Assembly: GCF_035222375.1 (NCBI RefSeq)
Contig: NC_085890.1
Span: 3,782,001 to 3,846,000 of the forward strand
Direction: 5' to 3'
Source of the DNA: Podospora pseudocomata
Taxonomy: Eukaryota > Ascomycota > Sordariomycetes > Sordariales > Podosporaceae
Length of the DNA stretch: 64,000 nt
Of this stretch, positions 21,687 through 36,937 are shown piece by piece; within the stretch, counting starts at the first letter, position 1; the number at the start of each line of letters is the position of its first letter. The position numbers were made by a program, and so were the translations under genes. The notes under the pieces are model-generated. The model did no database searches. It saw nothing but the letters and a program-made list of their open reading frames with translations, and was not told where the DNA came from.

Positions 21687-22739
21687 ATGGAACTTTGGGA
21701 CGGGTGGGGGTGTCATTTGCTCTTTGCGAGACCGGTCACACTCTTCTCAGCCCACGTCACAAAATGTGGTTCACAGTGACTGGCTGTGCAGGCGCCGCAG
21801 AGAAAAGAAAAGTGAGAAGCGACAGACCTACCAGAGTCCCATCTCCAGTGTGTGAATGTCTCCCTCCTTGCCAGTAGGTGAGCTTCTCCACTGCCCGCTG
21901 ATTGATGAGGATGGCCATGAGGTCATCTACCATAAAGTCGTCCGTGATGCCTTGACATTCCAAGAATTCAGGTTGGCGCCAGTCCAGGTGACGGGACCGG
22001 ATGGTGGGATCACCCGCAGGGTAATTTATCGGGGCGCTCTCGATCTGGCGCATGATGAGCCGCGGGCGGCCGTCAATGACAAGCGAGACCGAGATCTGCT
22101 TGGGCTCTTGGCTTTGCGGAGTCGTAGTGGTGTGGGTGTGTGGGTGTTGGAAGAATGCCCAGCCATTGGCCCGACCAGCCAACCGGACGCATAAGCTCCA
22201 AGTGCTGCGCTGCCGAGGGAACAACCTGCTTTTGTCAAGGCGTCGCCGTGTCCGAAGACTTCTGCTTCGGCATGCCATTATCGAGGCCCATGTCTCAAGG
22301 GATGAAAAAGTACCTGTTGGGAGAAAAGAGAGCATATGGCACGATGGATTTCCAGGCCCTCGGAGATCTGCCTGATCCGTGCCCTCCTTGAACCGCCTCT
22401 CTGCCCTGGGCGGTCTGTGCATCGCGGGGGCTCCCGCCGCCGTTGAACCCAATTCATCATGCCGGGGTGAGTTTTTCCGCCCTGGCCTGAAAAGGTTTGA
22501 ACACACCATCGTACGAAAGTGAAGATGACGGGTTGGTTTTTTCTGTTACAAACCAGCAGCTCGGAAAATATTGTCTCTCCTGGATACGGTGGGGAATACC
22601 GTAAGAGAATTCTGCTAGTATCACATTTTTGACGCGCTTTGCTGACGCAAAAAAAACTTGTTCAAGCGATCCTTTCTCGGAGATTGCTCCCGACAAACCG
22701 ATTTGGCATTTTTGGCGGTGGGAGAGGGAAACCCCGCAT

Positions 22740-23100
22740 GGCGTTTGACTTTTGAAATCCAAATGCCACAAGGAGAAAACTGCCTCTCTCTCGGGCGACG
22801 TGTCATCCGTCCAGCCCAAATGCACGCCGGAACTGACATTCCTACTGCTTGCCCGTCTGCGGCTGGGTTGATTCACCGGCTGGACCCTGCCAACCCAGTT
22901 TTGTTTGACATTCCCGCTGCCTGCATGGAGAGTTTCCTGCATTTTGTCCCGCTGCAGGAGCATTGGCCTTTTCCAGGTTTGTTGCTGGGCGGGGAAACCA
23001 ACATGCCAGGGTGAAGATGGCTGGTGAGGCCTGCTTCGTGGTCTCCTCTTGCCCGTGGCTAGGTGTAGGTAAATTGTGCGAGGAGGCGTTTGACTTTTGA
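22740..23100 (+). repeat. 16-bp direct repeat pair
   Basis: GGCGTTTGACTTTTGA occurs exactly at 22740-22755 and again at 23085-23100, 345 bp apart, with no wider similarity. It could be a paired regulator site upstream of the receptor gene or the trace of a small duplication. Confidence 0.5.
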
Positions 23101-23558
23101 GATGGATACGAAGCAACAGATGTGGGAGAAGACCCCGAATGCTTGAACATTGACGTTGAATGTAGGTGTGGCATGAAAGGATCCGGCAGTCTGGTTAAGC
23201 TCATCGACCTTCCTAACTGGGATGGCATTGGCCACACAACGTTCGCTTGGCGGAGCAAGGGCAATCCCTCGAGACATCCATCACAGCCCGCGTCATGGCA
23301 ACTTTATATAAACGAAGACGGCAAGGAAGAGAAGGGAACTTGTGCAAATACAATATACACCTAGTCACCCCGAAGGAGGCAGTCCGTCATAAGAACCTTG
23401 AAATTGATCTGCTTCGGATTCAATGGCCGCCCTGTCCATCGAACTAGCCGCCTTGCCGGAGTAAGACTAGAGAAAGACATAATGGGAGAAAGACATAAGG
23501 GGAACCATGAGACAATATGTATTGTAGATGGCCTTTGCTTGTATTACCGCCAATTGCT

Positions 23559-25129
23559 CTAACCCAACAGGTTGACATACGGCTCCGGCCACCGTCCCCA
23601 GACCATCGGCCGAGTCAACCGGCCGCTAACCGTAGACAGTATCTTCAGTCTCCGTCTGTCCTTGTCCACGTCCGATACGCAAACCCAACCGATGACAGGC
23701 GCCTGTCGTATTGTCTCCAGGGGGTCATTGACCGAGGCATCCATGACCGCCAGCGTCCAGTGTGACATTTCCTCTGAGATTTCTGCGCGCTCCAGAACCT
23801 GGTTCGGGTCATCGAGATCCATGGCTGTTTATGTATTAGCCGTTGCATGTATGATCATTCAGATCCAGGACGCTTACCATCAACGGCCCTGAAGATCACG
23901 ACGTCGTCAAAACTGAACGACTGCACCGAAGGACTAAGAGCTCGCTTGGAATCGCCAAAAAAGTAGTCCTTGATCAGAGCCTTGCGTGACGAGAGCAGAT
24001 GCTGTCTGTCTTGCTCCACCACTCCATCAGGTTTGTCAAGATTCACAATCTCAACCGGCTCCCCTAGTGGTGTCTTCCTATCCCGGCGTCTCAACTCAGC
24101 TTCCAAGTCTGGTGACCCAAGCACGATAACGATATTGACTGCATCACCACGTCAGCCTTCTTCTCCCCTTTTCTTCGTTTCACACCCAACCTACCAGCAA
24201 ATTCTCTAATGACGTGCATCAACCCCTCCACCCCTCCCCCCCTTTCCCTCTCTTCCTCTCCATCCTCCCCTTTTACCTTCACCTCCCCCTTCCTCACCTC
24301 CACGGCCGGGGTATCAACAACTACACCTCCTCTCCTCACCCCTTGATCCCCCCCCGTCTTCGCCCTCACCGAGCTCCCCAACCGTCTCACCAGATCCTTC
24401 CAAAGCCCCTCATCATCCTCCACCCTCTCCCTCCCAAAGTAATACCCCACCGGCAACTTCACCGGCACCGCACTCGGCCCACTAGACGGGGTACACCCCA
24501 CCCCAACCCCCCCCTCCGGGTCCTCCACATCCATCACCGTACCAAACACCGCCGCCGACAACGTCCCCGGCAAAGCCAACATCCCATCCCTCGGATCCAC
24601 CGTCGCCAGCACAGGCTGCTCCCCCTGCCTCGTCGCCCAACCAATCAGCATCTTCGCCAGCGAGCTCTTCCCGCTCGCCGGCGGGCCACAGATCATAACC
24701 CTCGGCCCATGACCACTCCCACTGCTGCTCTGCGACCTCCGTGCCTGGAGGAGGAAGTGCAAGTTCAGATAGGTGACAAAAGACGAGTCGGCAGAATGGG
24801 GGTAGTGTTTTACGTGCTCGGACTCGAATTCACCCGTTATTTCGAGCGTGGCGCCCGTGAAGGTGACGATCTTGGAGCGGCAGCGGGTGAGGTTGTAGGT
24901 TTTTGTCTGGGCGAGCTCGGTGCCGTCGCGCTCGGCGGTTCCGGAGAGCAGTCGGCAGGTGGCGGTGGAGGTGGCGGATATTTGGAAGCGCCATTCGGAG
25001 AAGGGGTGGAGGGTGAGAGTGCGGGTTGATGGGAGGGAGGCTTGCTGGGAAGAGTGTTAGCAAATGTTGGAGGGGGAGACCTAAGAGACATACCTGGGCG
25101 GATATGTGCCCTAGGCCGGGGATGGACAT
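23559..25129 (-). CDS. CLP1: Clp1 polynucleotide-kinase-fold mRNA 3'-end processing factor
   Basis: 470 residues from four exons: 25129-25094, 25044-24195, 24138-23878 and 23824-23559. Introns of 49, 56 and 53 nt have GTATGT, GTAGGT and GTAAGC donors and CAG acceptors; joins give AQ-QASLP, EFAV-NIVIVLG and FRAVDA-MDLDD. The N-terminal domain (to about 120) includes FQISATSTATCRLLSG and TLEITGEFESE. The P-loop GPPASGKSSL is at about 125-134, followed by a long Gly/Glu/Arg-rich insert. The C-terminal domain holds RRLKILSTVSGRLP-like sequence ending YVNLLG. In fungi Clp1 binds ATP and is a subunit of cleavage factor IA, bridging Pcf11 in nuclear pre-mRNA cleavage and polyadenylation. The P-loop Lys-Ser is intact, so ATP binding is likely; kinase activity cannot be judged from the sequence. 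Confidence 0.94.
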
Positions 25130-25742
25130 TGTGGCTGGAATTTGGATGGTAGGTTCACAGCGAGATGAAAGATTCGATGCGAGATGCTTGTAAGGTGGTT
25201 TTTTTGCTGGGAGACGCGTCTGACGCCTGAGCTCTATTTAGCTTTGAGTGCTGGAAGGAGAGCTGAGCGTAGGGCTGCAGGGCTGGAAAGTTAGCGGTTA
25301 TTAGTGGGGGCTCTGCTTTCCCGTCATCCAGGATCCCACACAACGAAAGGCCTTGGACAGACTCACTTTTCTAATGTCTTCAACATCAGCAGGAAAACTG
25401 GACGTCTAAATTGGTCAGCCTAAAGAATGAGCTATTGCTACGAAGCTCTTCGATACATGAGGATGGCAGCCGTACCTTCTTTTCAGACGGGAATAATTCT
25501 ACATTCTGCGCGCAACTTCGCATTTAACATTCCCGAAATGTGACACAGACTGAACCAAAAGATTGAGAAGAGTAAATCTGCGCTGATATGTACGGCAGTG
25601 GGTATTCGAAATTCAACGCTATCTGTCTCCAAGATCCCGAGATCATGTTTACCTTTCCCCCGGTCATTATCATGAGATTCCCAAATGCATATGCACCACT
25701 CTTTCTATGCGCCGGAAATTCGTCTATGGTCTTCTTTTCCTT
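25130..25742. other. intergenic, 613 bp
   Basis: Lies between the Clp1 start and the multikinase stop (tandem, same strand). Presumably the Clp1 promoter plus the upstream gene's 3' UTR. No other feature was seen. Confidence 0.5.
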
Positions 25743-27059
25743 TTATTTCGCCAACTCCTCAAAAATCTTGATAAGACTTCTAACGCCAAAAAGGCTGTTT
25801 TCATCTGGCCCTTGCCCAGGAACCCAGGTGGCATGCGCAAAATCGATCAGCTTCAGCGAGTAGATCTTTGGCAGTGAGGCAAACTCTTCGTCATCGCTCT
25901 CCGCCTCCCCGGCGAGCTGGAGGACCTTGACGTCTCCCTCAATGACTCCATTAATCGTGGTACCATTCCCCTGCGGCAGGATAATCTCTCCTTCACCGTC
26001 CATAACGATGCCGCTGTCAACGCGGGACGCGAGGGGAACAGGTTCCTTCTCGGTAGCCTCCTTTGGTGGGGTTGTTGGCGTTTGGTTCTCGATGGCCGCC
26101 CTGAGCGCATCACCGTCTCCTTCAAATGTAAACAGCAGACTGGCCGAGTACATTCTTGTTTCTGAGCTGGCAAGGACCTGTTCCACTCTCTTCAGGTCGT
26201 TGACGAAAGCCTCGGCCACAGCCCGCCCAAGGTCCTCGTCGATATTCGCTCGCGGGTTAAAGATGAATTTGCGAATCTCATCCACAACGTTGTCCTTGTT
26301 GACCACCAGCCTGCCATGGTCCTTGTTATAGACCTTGTAGCCTTCCTGGTCCCACTCGTCTGGGTTCTCCCCCCCCTTGTATACGCGCATTCCCGCGATG
26401 CGAAAACCGTGCGATCCGTTTGTGGTGACCTTGGTGATCTCGTCGAACCGCTTGCGCTTCTCCATGGGCGCATCGTCTGCCCAAAGTCTCTGACCAAGCT
26501 TGGCGTCCAGAATATTGGGGCGCTTGAAACCGTAGGCAGCATTCTCCAACACCACTGACTTGTCCGTGGCAATCTTGCGGCTCTTGTTGGGTTTCCAGGA
26601 GACATTGTCCTTGCTAGCAGCCAGCGCATCTGCCTCCTTGGCAGCCTCGGCCGCCGCGACGTCGGCAGCGTGTTGCTTGGCCATGCGGACAGCCTCCTCC
26701 TTGAAGTGCTGGGTCATATGCTCAACAGCCGCGGGGATCTGCTCCTCGATATCGTGGACATCGGATGCGTCGTTCAGGACGAGGGTGCCAAGATACTCGG
26801 GCATCAAGTCGGCAAAGGCGGGGTGGTCCTTGAAGGCCTTTTCGTAAAAGTCGATTTCTTGCTGGACACAGGGCTTGATGAAGAGCTCGCCTTCGGGATC
26901 GCAGAGTGTGCCATCGCTATACAAAAAAAAAACATGTTCGTCAGTTACCTTTGCGCCATGCGCGCGCGACGAGGCGGGGCTGTGCGCTTACTGTCCAGCG
27001 ACGGCGAAGTTGTAGGGCTGCAAATCAGCGTGCTTGGGGATCTCTCTGTTGCTAATCAT
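25743..27059 (-). CDS. IPK2: inositol polyphosphate multikinase (IPK2/Arg82 class)
   Basis: 413 residues; exons 27059-26992 and 26916-25743. The 75-nt intron has donor GTAAGC and a T-run before TATAG. The join rebuilds VAGHDGTL, the conserved N-terminal glycine-rich element of the family. The inositol-binding motif PNILDAKLGQR (PxxxDxKxG type) lies near residue 150, and SLKLIDFAH near 378 carries the metal-binding Asp. It ends with PDENSLFGVRSLIKIFEEL, typical of the family C terminus. The enzyme phosphorylates InsP3 to InsP4/InsP5 in the nucleus, feeding InsP6 and pyrophosphate synthesis. The yeast protein also stabilises the ArgR-Mcm1 complex. Between the motifs there is an acidic, Pro/Thr-rich insert (about 280-330), as in other fungal versions. 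Confidence 0.93.
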
Positions 27060-29029
27060 TTTGGCGATTCTTTGGGACGATTCTCTATGATTGCAGAGTT
27101 TCCAAGGAGAAAATGCGAATCAAATGTGTGTGGATTTGCCTGCGGGCTGCCTATTTGTATTAGGGGGAGGGGTCGGGCCGCAATTGTGAGAGCTGGGTGC
27201 ATCGAGGTGCGTCGGTCTGTCAAAACATAAAACAAGGGTCGATGATGGTCTCTGGAGATGTTGGTTGAAGGAAAGCAGCGGGTCAATGAGATGGGAAAAG
27301 CGGACATTTTCTACAAGACGCGGAGTTTTGCGGATCGGGGGGGGGGGGAACGGCATGGGGGTTGGTGGTCGGCGCATCGCAGAGGCGGAGCGCATTGCCA
27401 ACCTCCAACTCCCAAAAGCGCATCTCATCTCATGAAGGGGAGGGGTCTCTCCGCACTCACAATAGTGGATCGCTTCGCCAGCGCCAAAGGATTGGGCAAC
27501 CAATGGCATCCCTCAGGGTCCTCTTCATGCAAACTGCAAACAGGGGTCGGGGAGGACTTGTTCGTCACTGCGCCCACTCGCCCGAACTGTGAATGTCTCC
27601 CGTCAAATCATCAACACCGCTCCCCGCGGGCTGTGGCGGTCCTCGGGGGGCGGAAACACACGTATACAGGCACAACTTCGGCACCGGAGACGTCCTGTCC
27701 AGCCACGGCCCATACACAGCGCAACCCCTTTCCTACCTTACCTTCCGAAATCTGCCTTGTGAAAGGCTTGTCCATTCATCATTCTCCCTGCTGACCGCAG
27801 TGTCCTGCAGAGGCAATGTGGATTCGGGTCATGGCATGACCTGCATACCTAGGCTATCAACCTGTCAGACAGGATCTCCCATCTCGCATTGTCTCCTGAT
27901 ACGGACTCGACAAGATCATGGTGGGTGTCATTCACCCTTCCAGAAACACCACGCGCAGTTCCTCTGTGATGGCAAGGCGATACCGTGAATCATTTTTTAC
28001 TCATATCTTCGAGGCTTACGGATATCTACCTACTACCTTACATCTTGGATCGTATCATGAAAAAGGTCAGCAAGTTGCAAGATGGCCGGTTTTCCGTTCA
28101 GATGGTGCTGAACTTGCTTGGAGGCCCCGCCATTCAGCTGTGTTGCCAGCGCCTTACCAGGTTTTGCATAGCGTACCCACCAAGAACTGTTAGTGCAGCG
28201 GAAGTGAGTGAGCTGATGGCCGGCAGTTGGGTCGCTTGCATGCATTAGTTTTGTGGACCGTTTGACGACAGGCCTCCTCCAAGCAGAACATCACCAACAT
28301 CTTTGACGATGTCTTGAGAGAAAGCAAAGAGGGTTATTTCTATGAAACATTGCGGAGATTGGCGCTTCTAGGGTCCCTGCCATCGTCAATAACGAGAGCA
28401 GAGGTTTCTTTTTTGGGATTTGGTGGCCTCTGAAGATGAGGTCAAAACTCGCCCAAGAGAGCAACCGCTGAGGTGGTTTGACAGTACTTGACATGGAACA
28501 AACGAAACACCGGGCAGTCAGCAAACACACGGCTTCTCTACAGGCTTCAATGGCTGCCTAATATCGTGCTTGCAAGAGAATGTTAGGCTGGCATCTCGGA
28601 TGTGGATCCAGATTGCTCCGATATCACCATCTGTCATTCCCTCTTATCGCACTTGCCTCTGGTTGCTCCTTCCCAAAGCGAAGCTTCCAGTTACAGGGGA
28701 TGAAACTGGGCAGAATTTACCAGAGTATTCATACCTTGGAGTAAGTGCAAAGTCTACGGTATATTATCAACGTGACTGGGCTGAGCTCCTTCCTCGCAAC
28801 TCTCAGAGCAACTCTTCCGCCCCGCCTGTTTGTTTCCAGGTTGTTGCCTTCGCAGAACATTCCCCATTCAATCTCTTGTTTTTTTGAATTTAGAGGGCTG
28901 GATCTCGCGTCAATATCACATCTCTAAGCCTCTTTTCTCATTCCAACCTTTCTTTTTCGGGCAACCCGGCCACATTTCCCTCACCCGACCCCTTCGTCCT
29001 CAATACTTTGCAGCCGTATCCCAGCAATC
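27060..29029. other. divergent intergenic region, 1.97 kb
   Basis: Lies between the multikinase and Arb1 start codons. It contains a G-run at about 27338-27350 and pyrimidine-rich stretches directly upstream of Arb1. Open frames here (such as 27258-27794) are compositionally irregular, match no family and lack splice support. Confidence 0.5.
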
Positions 29030-30616
29030 ATGGACTCCTCGCCGATAGTCACCGCCTCGATCGGCGACCAGGTCTACGCGAGCCATGACGCCAAGATCCC
29101 GGATATCTCTGAACAGACAAAGCTATTCAATGAAGCAATGGAGGGCAAGCCTGACGACAAGGGCAAGAACAGGAAGAAGAGGAAAAAGAAATCTAAGGCC
29201 ACCAAGCCGACCGGGTTTGAGGGTGAGTCGACACTGTCCAGGTGGCTGTGCACCATCATAATACACTCCAACCTTTTTGTAATGCCATGTAGTTAACATC
29301 CATCACAGAGTATTACTGTGAGCCGGTGATGACTCCCGCCGAGGCTTGGGATGAGAAGAACCTGGTTTATTCTCCCGACCGTTCCTTTGTGGAGCGCATC
29401 GAAGAGGGCATCCAACGGTACCGTGCCCGGCGCCGCCTGGATGCCGTCCGAAACCAGGTCTTTACTCAGTACCTCATCCTTGGCGGTGTCGATGCCACTG
29501 CTCGCCAGTTCCAGGGGGCGGATAAGCTGCCTGATGACCTGATCCGGGAGTCTACCAAGGGCGAGCTGAGGGACATGGTGTCAGATGATGTGATTCATCG
29601 TGGGGGGGAGGGTGGTGGTCGGTTCTATCATCCGGCCAGTTCTGAGCATTGGGATGTGGACTTTACGGGGGTTGTGGCTGGGTTCATGTGAGTGTTTTGT
29701 TGCTTTCGGGTGCTGGGTGGTATTGACTAACCCAACCAGGTCTCACAAAGTCCTTGACATGTCTGGCGGCGAGATGGAAATGATCTGGATCGCCTCGAAC
29801 ACCATCCAGAATTTTCTCAAGTATCTGATCCTCCATGATGTCTGCCCCGAGCACGCCGACGATATCCACAGAGCCATCAAGCTTTGTGACCAAGCCTTTG
29901 AGGAGATTGGTCTCGTGAGCAACGCTTTGGAACTGGTTCCGGGTGCCTTCAACCGCTCGGTTGTGGCACTCCACTGCGAGGAAGAGGACGGCGATGCTAT
30001 TTCTCTTCTTGTTGACAACAAGAATCTCGACCGCAACCATGCCCTCCACACCGTGGCTCTCATCGCGACTTTGGTCCTGCCCACTCTTGGTGGTAGTAGC
30101 ACGCCCAATGTCAACGCTATGGAGGTGACCAACCCTATCGAGCGCACCTTTGAGATCACATCCATCACCCCACCCACAAAAGAGATGCGCCAAAGGGTAG
30201 CCGTCGTCAGCGAGCACCTCAGAAAGTCCAACCCATCCACCCCTCCCATCCAGGCTTGTGGCACAATGCAAGGTCACCCAGTTATTGTCCTAGACGGGTG
30301 GGACGTCACTGACAAGCTCACCGATGAAGAAGCCAAGGAGGAGTCCTCGTTTATTCTTGAAGAGCTGATTCTCGAGCAGCTGAGGGTGGGCATGAAGGTG
30401 ACGATTGGGGTTTCGACTTGCACTTTTCCTGGGGGTGGGACCTTCAAGGTGATTCGCTATGTCAAGGGAATCAAGCCGAGCTTTTATACGTTTTTGCCAC
30501 AGGATTTGATGAGGTATTGGAAGGAGCCGGTGCCGAATGAGAGACCTGGGCCTAGTATTCATGATAGGCATGATTTGCTTGAGTTGGCGGTGGGTGAGGA
30601 TGAGGCGGATGATTGA
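29030..30616 (+). CDS. ARB1: Arb1, Argonaute siRNA chaperone (ARC) complex subunit
   Basis: 482 residues; exons 29030-29222, 29309-29687 and 29740-30616. Introns of 86 and 52 nt start GTGAGT; the second has a GACTAAC branch site. Joins give PTGFEEYYCEP and VVAGFMSHKVLD. The first exon ends in a Lys/Arg-rich tract (GKNRKKRKKKSKATKPTGFE). The Arb1 domain follows: IEEGIQRYRARRRLDAVRNQ, FYHPASSEHWDVDFTGVVAG, then a helical region and a C-terminal beta-rich part with YTFLPQDLMRYWKEP-like sequence. In fission yeast Arb1 and Arb2 hold Ago1 with duplex siRNA and are needed for siRNA-directed heterochromatin. Here a role with Argonaute in small-RNA silencing is inferred from the family. The protein is probably nuclear and cytosolic. 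Confidence 0.86.
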
Positions 30617-31609
30617 TTTCCTTTTGGGGTACTTTCGCTGCAAAAAAAGGGGGAATGGATGGCGTTGGGGTTACATCGTATGGAGATGAATGGGAATCTG
30701 CGATGGAAATATGAAGAGGCATGGCGTTGACTTCGGGTTAGGATTCGGGACAAGAACTTGAGTTTAGTGCGTCGAGAAATGCCATCTTTATGAGTCCTGC
30801 TTCCGGTGACCTGAATGTGATCAGGATGTGAACAGGGAGGGAAAATGTCACTGCTGTTGCAAGGTTAATAGGTGATCAAGTCAATAACCGTCTGTTCATT
30901 TCAATATTTGAAGCTACACAGAGACCTGTAGGTAGCATTTCCATGTTTGTTTGTTCAAGGCATCTGAGATTATGCGTGACTAATATGAAACTCTACAACT
31001 CCATATAATGGACAGCGTCATGCTGTTTTAATCGGCACCATCGCTCAAGAAAAATCCAAGACACTGAAGTCCTGGAAGAGAGGTCGCTCAAGGTGTCATG
31101 ATATTCGTTTTGTACCCTGTACATACCCACTTACACAAGCCTATAGCGGTTCCGTTTCAACCCTCTTGCATTTGTCATACATCCATCCCATCGTGCCACC
31201 CAGCCCATCCATGACCCCACAACGTAGACGCCTGACCAAAATGAAACAAAAGAAGCCGCCCAAACCCAAAACATCAAAGCCACCGTGTCCAAAGAAATCA
31301 CCAGAGCTTTCCCCTCCACGGGATCCAGCTCACCCTCCTGCTCCCTCTGCGTGTACGCCAACCCGAAGCCGTGGTGGCGTCACCAGCCCTCGAGTTTCTC
31401 CTGCTCCAGGTCACACTTCCCCTCCAGTCCTCCGCGCAACAAGGCCGCGAGCACCGTGGCGGCATGGGGAGATCCGACTCATCTGGGACATCCTAGGTCC
31501 AGTCCCACCATTTGATCGGGTTGATTGTTGCTGTGACCTTGGCAGCAGCGGTGGTTGCGTTCCGTTGAAGAGATGGAGTGAAACTGTGGTAAGAAGGAAG
31601 ACGAAACTT
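30617..31609. other. convergent intergenic region, 993 bp
   Basis: Holds the 3' ends of Arb1 and the Pmp3-like gene. The minus-strand open frame 31131-31361 is hydrophobic in part but has no start or splice support. No RNA gene was seen. Confidence 0.5.
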
Positions 31610-32268
31610 CTAATCTTGGGTCTGAACCTTGTGGTCTCCGGGACCTTGGGCGACAACCTGGGCGTAACTTGGGGGAGGACCTCCTGAGGAGGGGCCAGCG
31701 GCAGGGGCGACACCCTCTTCGTGACCACTGCTGTGGTTGTTGTTGTGGGCTGTGGTGCCGTAGTTTGGCTGAGGATGGGCTTTGGGTTGCTGGTTTTGGA
31801 GACGGGGTTGACCTTGGTGAGGGTGGCCTTGACGGTGGTTGTTGTCGTGGACAAAGACGTAGACGCGGCCGTGCTCGGCGTTGGAGGGGGCTTGGTAGTC
31901 GTAGTCGTAGGGGATGTCGGGGTACTTGGCGATGATGTACCAGGCGTGGATTAGGCCAGGGATCTTGAGGATGGTTAGGAGAGTGATTCATGGAGCTAGA
32001 TCGGGGGAGGCGACTTACAAAACCCAAGCAGAGAAGGAGGATGTTGATTAGGGAGTCGGCAGAGCAAATTCCGCGCTTTACCCAGACTAGTGAGTAAAAA
32101 GTATCGTTAGTTTGGAACTGTTGACCGTTGAGATTTATGGCCATGGTGTTGACGCAGCGCGAAAGGCAACCATCATGACATGACATAGTGGTGGGGCAGG
32201 GTTCGCGTACCTGGGAGCGGGGGAAAGAGGATGGCCAGGATGCCGAGGAAGAGGTCGGTCGAGCACAT
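31610..32268 (-). CDS. PMP3: Pmp3-like membrane proteolipid with long C-terminal tail
   Basis: 159 residues; exons 32268-32211, 32086-32019 and 31963-31610. Introns of 124 and 55 nt have GTACGC and GTAAGT donors and TAG and AAG acceptors. Residues 1-55 are the Pmp3/UPF0057 core: MCSTDLFLGILAILFPPLPV, then KRGICSADSLINILLLCLGF and IPGLIHAWYIIAKYP, giving two membrane helices. Pmp3 proteins are normally about 55 residues and set plasma-membrane potential and salt tolerance in yeast. This one continues with a roughly 100-residue hydrophilic tail rich in Gln, His, Asn and Pro. The tail contains PPPSY at 138-142, a PPxY sequence of the kind bound by WW domains of Rsp5/Nedd4 ubiquitin ligases. The core assignment is firm; the tail's role is inference. 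Confidence 0.9.
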
Positions 32269-32707
32269 GGCAATGGATAGGTAAAAGAGGGCTTTGTTGG
32301 AGAAGTGAGTGTGTTTGTTGTAGTGTAGAATTCGGTGTTCTGGTGAGGAATCTCAGGAATGACAAGAAGTGGTGTGTTCGGGTGATGATGGTTCGAGGGC
32401 GCGGAGCTGCGTCAGTGATGCAAGAATATGGGTCCGAGAGGTCAGCTGTGCCAGGGGGGGCTTGCGTAACTTGTATGACGCTTGACTGTTTTTGGTCTGG
32501 GCTTGGACATTGGAGTGGCGTGCCTGGGGAGCAAGGTTTGGGAGGGTTAGGGTTGCTGCAAAAGGCGGTCGGGAAATTGATGGCAGAATCTCCAGCGCGA
32601 GCGACGCGACCTTGATTTGGAGCATGCGATAGGTGGTACTCAAACTTCCAACAGCTCTTGGTGATCCATCACCTTGGCTTCAGACTATCCAACCCAATAC
32701 CGACAAA
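32269..32707. promoter_or_regulatory. divergent promoter, Pmp3-like gene / PRP22
   Basis: 439 bp between divergent start codons. No TATA box or strong known element was recognised. An open frame on the plus strand (32343-32615) is unsupported. Confidence 0.4.
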
Positions 32708-36376
<3,669 letters not shown>

Positions 36377-36937
36377 ATGGTGTTGGTTGTTATTTGCATC
36401 ATCAGTCTGGAGTTGGACAAGACAGCATATGCATTCTATTCGAGCGTTTGACTAGTTGGTAACCAAAAGATACCCTTAAACTTCTTCATTTTAAGGGGGT
36501 TTCAACAACCGCCATGTAAAAAGTATTGCTTCGGGAGCACGCCTGCAACATATATGGCCGCCTTGCTGGAGGCCAAGCGCGCCCTTTCCCAGGCGCCAAA
36601 CGACAGTCGCGGCAGCTTCAAAGTGTGCATGTAGTGTGATATACTGTGTGGGATGCACTAAACGAGACCAAATCACCAATCCGTGCGGGGTTGCCATTCC
36701 TACCTTGATGATTATCTTGAGCGTTCTTTCCCTGAGCCACCGAGGCCAAATACCAGTCAGTCCTCTCATATATCTCACGACTTACCCCACTTTCCTCAAC
36801 ACAGCAACTCACCCATCAACCGCACACCATCAATAGATTTGCACTGGATGCAAATTACCTTAGGCATCATTCAAGTCAATAAATTTTATCTTGTCATCCA
36901 TTTCTATTCCCTCGTTTGGATAACGTAACGATTCAGC
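36377..36937. other. intergenic, 561 bp
   Basis: 3' end of PRP22 and promoter of the same-strand GHKL-ATPase gene. No RNA gene or motif was recognised. Confidence 0.5.

Larger units (their letters stand above)
20906..23558. other. long upstream region of the receptor gene, 2.65 kb
   Basis: Lies between the receptor start and the Clp1 stop; both genes are on the minus strand, so this is mainly the receptor's 5' side. It holds an 11-bp inverted repeat (21657-21686) and a 16-bp direct repeat (22740-22755 and 23085-23100). The minus-strand open frame 21757-22509 (250 codons) and an overlapping plus frame have no family signal or splice support. A long 5' leader with uORFs is possible. Confidence 0.45.

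Noticed and set aside
21757-22509. 250-codon minus-strand open frame upstream of the receptor
   Set aside because: No domain or family signal, uneven composition, overlapping open frame on the other strand, and no splice or start context; treated as chance in GC-rich leader or promoter DNA.
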